DNA from: an uncultured Lachnospiraceae bacterium | GTDB taxonomy: Bacteria; Bacillota; Clostridia; Lachnospirales; Lachnospiraceae | Length of the DNA stretch: 21,040 nucleotides | Direction of reading: 5' to 3' | NCBI GenBank assembly: GCA_910586555.1 | Contig: CAJUJY010000059.1 | Span: 1 to 21,040, forward strand | Part shown: in pieces, positions 9,117 through 15,652 of the stretch | Position numbering within the stretch: the first letter of the stretch is position 1 | Layout: the number at the start of each line of letters is the position of its first letter | Position numbers and translations under genes: made by a program | Notes under the pieces: generated by a model | The model's input: only the letters and a program-made list of their open reading frames with translations | What the model was told of the DNA's origin: nothing | The model's database searches: none

Positions 9117-9145
9117 TATATAAGTTTCAAAATAAGATTGTACAA
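9117..9145 (-). promoter_or_regulatory. Candidate sigma-A promoter before the downstream PP-loop gene
   Basis: On the minus strand TTGTAC (9140-9145) is separated by 17 bases from TATATA (9117-9122), about 40 bases before the ATG at 9077. The 148-base gap here is the longest inside the operon, leaving room for an internal promoter that would keep the lower genes expressed while the upstream paralogue is OFF. In DNA this AT-rich such matches are common, so this is tentative. The rest of the gap holds only AT-rich sequence, including the palindrome at 9209-9226. Confidence 0.4.
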
Positions 9146-9225
9146 ATCACTAATATTTAAAATATATGCTAAAACAGATTTAAAACAGGTAAATTTATAT
9201 TATCCATTAATAAATATATATTTAT

Positions 9226-10660
9226 TTATATTTTACCTACAATTTCTTTAACAATATAAGTATTTAAAACTTCAAGTCCAGGATAATATTTTAAAACCTG
9301 TTCCCTGAACTGCCTGTACTTTGATAAAGAAGCAATAACACATATATAATTATCCTCTTCTTTATACTGGAACTTATTTTGAAATTCCCTAAATGTTATA
9401 ATCTGGTTTCCCTTTATCTTGTTATCAATTTTTATTTCTATATTTTTACTATAATTACTTTCTATCTTTTGTCCGAAACTGCCACAACCATATAAAATAA
9501 TTCTGCCTGTTTCTAATAATTGTTTTGTCTTATTGTATTTATCTGGGAATTCGTTAATTATCTTTTTCCATAAAGGATCTTTTTCCATTTTATCATATAA
9601 ATAACTATATTCATATGCCTTATCCAGATATTTATAATACAGCCATTCCAGGTATTCTTCCTTGTGTTTTTTATAATAATCAATATCAAATACACCAGAA
9701 AATTCTTCTAATTTTTCTGCTATATCAAGACAGAGCAAAGTTCTGGTACATTTATCACATATACCACAATTATAAGCTTCTCTTATACAGACATGTAAAT
9801 ATTTCTTAGCATAAGAAGAACTGGCTATATTATAAATTTTTTCCAGCCTGTTTTGTTCCCCACCTTCAGAATAAATATGCAGCCCATCTGTTGAAAAACA
9901 GTTTAATGATAATAAGTCATAAAAAGAACTATCTTTGGTTTCATTATTAAGAAGTGAAAATAATGCTATACTATGACATGATGAATAATAATATATTTTC
10001 CATGCTTTACGCATACATAAAATAGAAAATACAGATGAATATGTATTTGTAAATAAATGGCTTTGTGGAAATAATTCTCCAAAATTGGATTCTGTCAGTA
10101 TTACTGGTAAACCAATTTCACAGGAAAGTTCTTTTGCTTTTTTATATCTTTCTTTTTTAACTAAATTCTGTTTTTCACAATCTCCATAACAAGAGTTAAA
10201 TGCCCCAACATTATTTAAACATAAATGTGTAATATTCATTGATTTATATTGTGAATCATACTGGTTCACAATTGTATTAAAAGAATCTACACCACATGAC
10301 GCAGATGCTCCTACCATTCCAGCATTTTCTAATGGTTCTGGAACAGTTTCTGCCGTAATATTTACATAATGCAGATTATTTCCATATCTGGTTACTAAAG
10401 GAACAAGGTACTCACGTATATTGTAAAGAAGCTCTTCTGATACAGGTGCTTCACATTCAATATCATGTCCTGTCCTCATTGCATAAGATAATAAACCAAC
10501 TAAAAAAGCATCTGCCCTTTCTGTCAGAAAATATTTTTTATAATTTTCTTCACACCCCCCCCCACATTACTTTTTTAACCTGGCTGTTTTCATTTACTAT
10601 ACAGCTAATCCAGTATAAACCATTTTTTTCTTCAAGGTATGGCTGTCCAATCTTAATCAT
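9226..10660 (-). CDS. Tandem PP-loop paralogue, phase-variable and currently frameshifted (OFF)
   Basis: The long open frame begins at 10479, but homology with the neighbour starts earlier. An ATG at 10658-10660, with AAGGAG before it, opens a frame beginning MIKIGQPYLEE, against MIKIGHPYLKD in the paralogue. This frame runs through the G tract and stops at TGA 10550-10552 after 36 codons. With eight (or eleven) G the frame would join the downstream frame and give 477 residues aligned with the paralogue (WGGCEENY versus WGGVQENY). The rest is intact: SCGVDS loop, CxxCxKCxRT site and C-terminal Rossmann module. Intact sequence after the tract argues for a reversible OFF state over a dead pseudogene. 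No ribosome site precedes the internal ATG at 10479. Residue substitutions spread along the length show it is not a recent exact copy. Confidence 0.8.
10555..10563 (-). repeat. Poly-G (G9) tract inside PP-loop paralogue, out of frame
   Basis: A run of nine C on the plus strand lies at the same codon position (33-36) as the tract in the neighbouring paralogue. Here one extra base follows the tract, so nine G is out of frame and eight or eleven would be in frame. Length miscalling in a homopolymer is the main alternative explanation. Confidence 0.8.
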
Positions 10661-10718
10661 CTTAGTTTCTCCTTACAGTTATTTAAATTTTTTTATATAA
10701 AATATTTATTTATAAGGC

Positions 10719-11096
10719 CTATTTTGAATTATCAATTTCAAAAGAAACTTTACAAAATTCATCTCTTTTTGTTGTAAATGCAAGGGCTGTTTCTAATCCA
10801 GACGGCTTTGCATCATTAATTAATATACGTTCCCCAAATGGTGCATTATATATAATTATGTTATATCTTATATTATGTTTTTTAAGGAAGTTTTCTGTAA
10901 GTTTCTTTTCATTACTGGTACGTGATGTAATAAAAATTATCATATCTTTATCAGGAATTTCTTTTAAAAATTTTTCAGCCCCATCAAGAAAACAATCTTC
11001 CCCATTATCTTTGTAACCATTATGTTTTACAATAGTTCCATCTAAATCTAAAATCCATGTTTTTGCCAATGGCGATACTTTTATTGTATTTTCCAA
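10719..11096 (-). CDS. HAD-superfamily phosphatase of a glycan-precursor pathway
   Basis: This small (125-residue) HAD hydrolase has motif I DLDGT at 17-21 with nucleophile D17 and acid D19, motif II Thr/Ser at TSRT 57-60, and LINDAKPSG at 93-101 supplying the metal-binding Asp (D95) and nearby Lys. There is essentially no cap domain, as in capsule-type sugar or sugar-phosphate phosphatases. The start is TTG at 11094-11096, supported by AGAGGAG about 6 bases before it and by the lack of an in-frame ATG. The 12-base spacing from the SIS gene and the nearby nucleotidyltransferase/kinase suggest it removes one phosphate from a bis-phosphorylated sugar, as GmhB does in heptose synthesis. That role is inferred. 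Confidence 0.78.
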   Translation of the reverse strand: MENTIKVSPLAKTWILDLDGTIVKHNGYKDNGEDCFLDGAEKFLKEIPDKDMIIFITSRTSNEKKLTENFLKKHNIRYNIIIYNAPFGERILINDAKPSGLETALAFTTKRDEFCKVSFEIDNSK

Positions 11097-11108
11097 ATTA
11101 TGCTCCTC

Positions 11109-11687
11109 TTATCTTAACAGTTCACCTATATGCCCTCCTGGATGGTTTGACTTAAAAACTTCCAGTCCAATATGTTTTTCCTTTGCAATTCTAATTGCAA
11201 GGTTTTGCAATATAATTAAATTTAATGTTGTTGAATTATTAGGCATTATATTCCATATATCACCTTCATGTTCAAGCCCGAGTATTATCTGGTTTTCTAT
11301 CATTTTTGAAAGGGTACTGTCTTTCTCAAATGAAAGCAGCCACATGTGTGAACCACGTTTTTCTAAAAGTTTTGCAAGATAAACTGATTCAGCAGTTTCA
11401 CCGCTTTTTGTAAGAATAATTACTACATCTTCTGGCTTTACAATTCCCATATCCCCATGTACTGCGGAATTAGTATGTAAAAATGCTGCATCCATGCCTA
11501 AAGAATTCATTGTGCCTACAAATTTTTCACATATTGGCACATTTTTTCCAAGACCTGATACAACAACTTTTTTTCCTCCAGCAAGGGCTATGCAGCAATC
11601 TGAAAGCAGCTTATTAAACATTTTTTCATTAATGGTATCTAATGAAGCAGATAATATTCTTATTGTTTCTTCAAAACCTTTTAACAT
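11109..11687 (-). CDS. SIS-domain phosphosugar isomerase (KpsF/KdsD-like, no CBS domains)
   Basis: This 192-residue single SIS domain has S44-GLGK (phosphosugar-binding loop), HGDMG at 77-81 (matching HGDLGM of arabinose-5-phosphate isomerases), TKSGET at 93-98 and NHPGGHIG at 181-188 (matching SHPGGxLG). KdsD/KpsF enzymes interconvert ribulose-5-phosphate and arabinose-5-phosphate. Here the usual C-terminal CBS pair is absent, giving a catalytic-core-only form. No Kdo synthase or transferase is seen, so the substrate may be another pentose or heptose phosphate. The AAGGAG ribosome site abuts the TAA of the preceding gene, which implies coupled translation with the nucleotidyltransferase/kinase. 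Confidence 0.82.
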   Translation of the reverse strand: MLKGFEETIRILSASLDTINEKMFNKLLSDCCIALAGGKKVVVSGLGKNVPICEKFVGTMNSLGMDAAFLHTNSAVHGDMGIVKPEDVVIILTKSGETAESVYLAKLLEKRGSHMWLLSFEKDSTLSKMIENQIILGLEHEGDIWNIMPNNSTTLNLIILQNLAIRIAKEKHIGLEVFKSNHPGGHIGELLR

Positions 11688-11700
11688 ATTTTAATTCTCC

Positions 11701-13200
11701 TTATAAAATGTCCTCAAGATAAAACAAGCCATTATAAAATGCGCCACATACTGAATCATAATCGTCCCATGCATATGTTGAAAGGGACAGCCAGATTAAT
11801 GCATGTATAAATTTAACCTGCCATTCTTCCACTTCACCATCAAGCAGCCTGAAAAATTCTTCTTCCATATCTTCCCACCCATTTGAAGCAATTTCCAAGG
11901 TTATACTATTATCTTTTATTATAAGACGGAAATTTCCATTATTAAACTGGTCATAATTTCCTGCTACAGAATAATATAACTTCGACCAGTCATATGCAGC
12001 ATCACCATATAATTCTGTAAAGCCAAAATATCCTCTTGGATCTATCATTACAGGGCTTTTATCACTTCTTAGCATAAGATTTGAAAATGTACAGTCACCA
12101 TGCAACAGGCAAAATTCTTTTACTGGAAGCATTGCAGCTTTTTCTTCAAATTCCCTCTGGAAGAAAAAGACATTCCTGCATTTCTTCCCGTTTATATTAA
12201 TATATTTTTCATGCGCAAATGGAATTAAATCCCTGATACTTGAAAGCCTTGCAAATGTTTTTGTAACATATGCCTCTTTTATACTGAAATAATCAGGTTC
12301 TGTCTTTTCCTTTTTATGGAGTTCTTTAAGCATACTGGCTATTTTTGACAATACTTCTGTTTTTTCCTGTTTTGCCAGTTTATATTCAAAAATATTTTTT
12401 CCATTTATTTTTTCCATGCATATTGGATTATATGAATATATATGTGGAATACCTGTTACCCCAATGTCCTTTGCATGCTTATACCATTTTGTTTCCCATT
12501 CTGCCAAGCTTTTTCCTTGTTCATTTATACCTTCTTTTATAATACAGCCATCCTTTTCTGTCATAGAATTAAAAGGCCTGCATCTGCTTTCTGGTAATTT
12601 TTTATATTCTGATAAAAGTCCATATTCTTTTGTTTTTGATAGTAATATTTCTGAAAAGTTAATATCTTTTTCTTTTAACCAGCGTACAAATTCACCTTCA
12701 CTGTCAATACCTTCTATTTCTGCTTTTGATTTAAATATAAATAAACCTGCTACACCATAAGTTATGGAAGGTTCTTCTTCAAAAACGTTATTTTCATATT
12801 TCCATCGGCAACTAAAATCACCAGATAAGCCAATATAATTATCTGTTTTTTCTGGAACAATAAAACTGTCTTGTAATATTAGATCAGACCATATTAGCAT
12901 AAATGCTTTATTATACGGAATTTTTCCAATAGCATCTGATATACCTGCACATGTCCCTGGTTTACCATTTGCATTAACTAACAGGTATTTTACTTTAGCA
13001 AATGCCTTAAGATACTCCCGCAATACATCATATTTGTAATCACCTATTATAATAAATTTTTTATCTGGATATTTTTTAAACAAATGAAACAACATAGGTA
13101 ATTTATTAACAGATACAAGACATTTAGGTTTATTGGCTGTAAGGTATTCCATGCGTGTGCCTTTACCGCCTGCTTGTACAATAATATATTCAAAATCCAT
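11701..13200 (-). CDS. Bifunctional sugar nucleotidyltransferase / APH-fold kinase
   Basis: This 499-residue fusion has an N-terminal RmlA-like nucleotidyltransferase, about residues 1-200, with QAGGKGTRM at 9-17, KPKC at 24-27 and a metal Asp in IWSDL (D106). From about 215 to 499 is an aminoglycoside/choline-kinase-like phosphotransferase with HGDCTFSN at 367-374 (catalytic Asp and Asn), IDPRG at 386-390 (metal Asp) and YGDAAYDWSKLYYS at 398-411. The DPRG plus YD.SKL form is typical of phosphotransferases in capsule loci more than of choline kinases. It probably phosphorylates a sugar or alditol and activates it with CTP or GTP. With the SIS and HAD genes that follow, it could make an NDP-sugar. 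The ATG has AGGAAA before it. The substrate is undetermined. Confidence 0.8.
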   Translation of the reverse strand: MDFEYIIVQAGGKGTRMEYLTANKPKCLVSVNKLPMLFHLFKKYPDKKFIIIGDYKYDVLREYLKAFAKVKYLLVNANGKPGTCAGISDAIGKIPYNKAFMLIWSDLILQDSFIVPEKTDNYIGLSGDFSCRWKYENNVFEEEPSITYGVAGLFIFKSKAEIEGIDSEGEFVRWLKEKDINFSEILLSKTKEYGLLSEYKKLPESRCRPFNSMTEKDGCIIKEGINEQGKSLAEWETKWYKHAKDIGVTGIPHIYSYNPICMEKINGKNIFEYKLAKQEKTEVLSKIASMLKELHKKEKTEPDYFSIKEAYVTKTFARLSSIRDLIPFAHEKYININGKKCRNVFFFQREFEEKAAMLPVKEFCLLHGDCTFSNLMLRSDKSPVMIDPRGYFGFTELYGDAAYDWSKLYYSVAGNYDQFNNGNFRLIIKDNSITLEIASNGWEDMEEEFFRLLDGEVEEWQVKFIHALIWLSLSTYAWDDYDSVCGAFYNGLFYLEDIL

Positions 13201-13250
13201 TTCTGTTTCCTGCTTTCTGTTATTTTCTTTCTATCCTAAATATTTTTATA

Positions 13251-13278
13251 TGCAATATTCTTTCATTGCAATATTCTT
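13251..13278. repeat. Two direct copies of TGCAATATTCTT in the gap before the fusion gene
   Basis: The 12-base unit occurs at 13251-13262 and again at 13267-13278, a 16-base period, in the 82-base gap between the GT-D gene and the nucleotidyltransferase/kinase. No promoter hexamers pair clearly with it and no function is known. It could be a regulator site or a chance duplication. Confidence 0.6.
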
Positions 13279-13282
13279 ATTT

Positions 13283-14485
13283 CTACCAGTATCTTCCTGC
13301 TTCTACTTTTTCAAAACCTTTTGGCTTTTCCTCTTCCGTAGGTCTTGTCCAGTATTCATTATGATACTGGAACTGGTCATAGTATTTGCCACGGATTCCA
13401 AAATAAAGCTGTAACATTCCACCTATATGTAACGCTTGCCTGCCAAGTTTTTTTACATAAGCACCCAGTGGAAAACCATATGCTCCTGCACCAATTAAAG
13501 CTATGTCAAAATCTGTCTGTTCTATTGATTTTTTCATACTGTCTAAAGCCTCAAACCAGTCCTTATATTGCGTTTCCCTGTTGTCTGCTATAGTCTGTAC
13601 TGCCTTTAAAGTAACCAATTCAAATCCAGGCATAAAATTTTTATTTGTAAATAACTTGTCCCTTTGCTTATAATTATTTTGTATTGATTTTTCAAATGGA
13701 TGGACTACTAATACTTTTTTATCTTCTAAGGCACTTGTCCAAGGAAGAGGTTCTGATATTGGAAATCCTGTATCATCATAAAGAGCAAGCTTTGTGCCAG
13801 GACAACAATCATGATATAATTTATCTTCATATTTTGACTCCCACATGCTCCATAATAAATCTGCTTCTTTGATATCTTTAAAATATATCTCACAAAACTG
13901 GTCCAGCAATTTATCTTCTGCTGGGAAAAAACCACAACATTTGCATAATATATCTTTAATATTTCTGGTATAAGATACATCCGTCCCGTCTATCCTGCCA
14001 GTAAAATATTTATAATTACATAGTATTTCTAATTCTACCGAACCTATACGGCCTATAAAAAATGGAATTTTACTCTGTATCATTCCGGTTATTTTCTGAT
14101 TAGCTTCTTTTTTATTTAAAATAATATTAGTAAACTTACTATATGGTAATTTTTCATGTAAAACTCCCGTTTTTACAATATATACATTTTTCAGTCCCAT
14201 TTCTTTCAATTGTTTAAAAATTTCTTTATCATATGTACTTGTAATCATAATTGATAAAGAAGGATTTTTTAATGCCATTTCCTGTATATCTTCTGGTGAA
14301 TATATTTCATACCCACAAAGCTTTGTTCCACGTTTTGCACGGTTATTATCACAAAATCCTATTACTACAGAATGTTCCTGTTCAAATTCTTCTAATGCTT
14401 TCATGCCTGTAGAAGATGCTCCAAATAATATAATTTCTTTATTTGCAAATGCAGATATTTCTGATCCTTCAATTTTTATATACAT
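13283..14485 (-). CDS. GT-D-fold glycosyltransferase-like protein with N-terminal Rossmann module
   Basis: This is the first gene of the glycan operon (400 residues). Residues about 16-107 are the recurring Rossmann-like module (EIILFGASSTGMK, then GFCDNN). Residues about 130-400 resemble the DUF1792/GT-D glycosyltransferases: FIGRIGSVELE at 143-153 stands where the family has R-x-G-D-G-E, KKVLVVHPF begins a Rossmann half at 256, and IALIGAGAYGFPLGAYVKKL at 328-347 with ALHIGGMLQL at 351-360 matches the conserved C-terminal half. Family members transfer glucose onto serine-rich-repeat glycoproteins in streptococci, but here Asp of the DGE motif is replaced (SVE), so donor or metal use may differ. 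The ATG follows AGAGGT. The leader is about 85 bases. Confidence 0.72.
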   Translation of the reverse strand: MYIKIEGSEISAFANKEIILFGASSTGMKALEEFEQEHSVVIGFCDNNRAKRGTKLCGYEIYSPEDIQEMALKNPSLSIMITSTYDKEIFKQLKEMGLKNVYIVKTGVLHEKLPYSKFTNIILNKKEANQKITGMIQSKIPFFIGRIGSVELEILCNYKYFTGRIDGTDVSYTRNIKDILCKCCGFFPAEDKLLDQFCEIYFKDIKEADLLWSMWESKYEDKLYHDCCPGTKLALYDDTGFPISEPLPWTSALEDKKVLVVHPFEKSIQNNYKQRDKLFTNKNFMPGFELVTLKAVQTIADNRETQYKDWFEALDSMKKSIEQTDFDIALIGAGAYGFPLGAYVKKLGRQALHIGGMLQLYFGIRGKYYDQFQYHNEYWTRPTEEEKPKGFEKVEAGRYW

Positions 14486-14534
14486 ATATTACCTCTTCAT
14501 GCCTTTTCCATATTATTATTTAATAAAAACGATA

Positions 14535-14549
14535 GTTATACAATATAAC
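14535..14549. repeat. Small inverted repeat GTTATA-CAA-TATAAC in the operon leader
   Basis: A perfect 6-base inverted repeat with a 3-base loop lies about 25-40 bases after the expected transcription start and 50 bases before the first glycan ATG. It could be an operator half-site or a weak RNA hairpin. In AT-rich DNA it could also be chance. Confidence 0.35.
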
Positions 14550-14570
14550 AGCCAAGCTTTTATAATTATA

Positions 14571-14606
14571 CCAGTTAATTATATATTTTTTTAACTGGAT
14601 TTTCAA
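14571..14606 (-). promoter_or_regulatory. Sigma-A promoter of the glycan operon with overlapping inverted-repeat operator
   Basis: On the minus strand TTGAAA (14601-14606) is separated by exactly 17 bases from TATAAT (14578-14583). A perfect 8-base inverted repeat, CCAGTTAA (14571-14578) and TTAACTGG (14591-14598) with a 12-base centre, covers most of the spacer and all of the -10, a classic place for a repressor. A run of T and A/T-rich sequence upstream (minus-strand view, 14625-14640) could act as an UP element. A second TATAAT lies at 14565-14570 without a good -35. Confidence 0.7.
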
Positions 14607-14671
14607 GCAAAAAATCTAATGCTGTTAAATTAAAAAAAAAGGGGGTATACTGGAATTTCCACATAAAAGTA

Positions 14672-14715
14672 AAAATTGCCAGAAACTTTATTATCACCTA
14701 ATTTCCGGCAATTTT
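14672..14715 (-). terminator. Rho-independent terminator after the SDR gene
   Basis: Arms 14672-14685 and 14702-14715 pair over 14 bases (one wobble pair on the minus-strand RNA) around a 16-base loop. They are followed on the minus strand by TTTTTACTTT. It ends the right-hand unit and isolates the glycan operon promoter some 65 bases further on. Confidence 0.85.
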
Positions 14716-14765
14716 ATTTTTTACATATTATTGTTTATTGATTACAGTTTTGTTTTCATGGCATT

Positions 14766-15509
14766 TTAAGCTTTTGATGCCCCATCTACTGACAATATCT
14801 CCCCTGTTACATAACTTGCCATGTCACTTGCAAGGTACAGGAATGCATCTGCAACTTCTTCTGGTTCTCCTGCCCTTCCAAGTGGTATTCTTGCTGAGAT
14901 TGCCTGTACTGTCTGTTCTGGCAGTGCTGCTACCATATCTGTCCTTGTTACACCTGGTGCAACTGCATTGACACGTATTTTATCTTTGCCAAGTTCCCTG
15001 GCAAGTGAAATTGTAATGCCATTTACTGCAAATTTGCTGGCAGGATATCCCACACCTGCTGGCTGTCCTGATATACTTACCATGGAACTTGTGTTAATAA
15101 TACAGCCGCCCCCCTGTTCTTTCATAATTTTTGCTGCTGGAAGGATTGCATAAAAAACTGCTTTTATATTTAAGTCAATTACTTTATCAAATTCTTCTGC
15201 TGTATAATTATATAATGGGGTATTTTGTGAAATTCCTGCATTGTTTACCAGGATATCAATTCTTTTGTATTTTTCATATACTTTGTTTATAGCTTCTTCT
15301 ACCTCTTTGGCATCTGTAAGTTTTGGACACATGCCTTCTGCTTCCCATAAAGGGTTTTCTTCGTTAAGTTTTTGTAATGCTTTGTCTACTGTTTCCTGGC
15401 GTGAACCAAATAATATAACCTTTGCACTATTAGCAAGGTATTTGCGGACTATTTCAAATCCTATACCCCTTGTCCCGCCTGTTACTATTGCTACTTTTCC
15501 TTTTAACAT
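14766..15509 (-). CDS. SDR-family oxidoreductase (FabG/BaiA-like)
   Basis: This is a 247-residue classical short-chain dehydrogenase/reductase. It shows TGGTRGIG at 10-17 for NAD(P) binding, NNAG at 89-92, N114, the catalytic Ser in NTSS (141-142), Y155 and K159 of YPASK, and PG at 185-186. From memory, the N-terminal region (TGGTRGIGF and FGSRQETVDKAL) resembles clostridial BaiA hydroxysteroid dehydrogenases more than typical FabG. No fatty-acid or bile-acid genes accompany it, so the substrate is open. GAAAGGA lies about 10 bases before the ATG. It ends in a strong terminator. The 143-base gap before it holds possible -10 boxes (TATAAT, TATACT) but no convincing -35, so whether it shares a transcript with the flavoprotein gene is unclear. 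Confidence 0.85.
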   Translation of the reverse strand: MLKGKVAIVTGGTRGIGFEIVRKYLANSAKVILFGSRQETVDKALQKLNEENPLWEAEGMCPKLTDAKEVEEAINKVYEKYKRIDILVNNAGISQNTPLYNYTAEEFDKVIDLNIKAVFYAILPAAKIMKEQGGGCIINTSSMVSISGQPAGVGYPASKFAVNGITISLARELGKDKIRVNAVAPGVTRTDMVAALPEQTVQAISARIPLGRAGEPEEVADAFLYLASDMASYVTGEILSVDGASKA

Positions 15510-15652
15510 AATTTAATTATCCTTTCCTGTTTTTTTACAGTATAACATATTTCCGGCCATGTTGCTATAAGCATTATATATAACAGTAAAATAGTTCTTT
15601 AACCTTATATTAAGCAAGCCCTGTCAAACGGATATCATTTGGCTTAAGGCTT

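Noticed and set aside
9209..9226. Perfect 18-base AT-only palindrome between the PP-loop genes as a terminator or operator
   Set aside because: It is pure A/T with no following T run and no matching promoter geometry; such palindromes arise readily in this composition.
9226..10479. A complete 417-residue gene starting at the internal ATG 10479
   Set aside because: No ribosome site precedes that ATG, and a homologous 60-codon N-terminus with a good ribosome site lies directly upstream in another frame, joined by the G tract.
7632..10660. Queuosine biosynthesis gene queC
   Set aside because: Proteins are twice the QueC length, duplicated, phase-variable, carry a Rossmann C-terminus and lie in a glycan operon without queD, queE or queF.
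12345..12760. Plus-strand open frames opposite the kinase, oxidoreductase and hydrolase genes
   Set aside because: They lack ribosome sites, have no recognisable domains and are antisense to well-supported genes.
14571..14606. Inverted repeats around the glycan promoter as an invertible promoter switch
   Set aside because: The repeats are 8 bases long and only 12 apart; inverting the 12 bases would not move the hexamers, and no site-specific invertase gene is present.
14632..14645. A9G5 stretch upstream of the glycan promoter as a phase-variable promoter tract
   Set aside because: It lies more than 25 bases upstream of the -35, outside the spacer, so length changes would have little predictable effect; poly-A/T runs are common in this AT-rich DNA.
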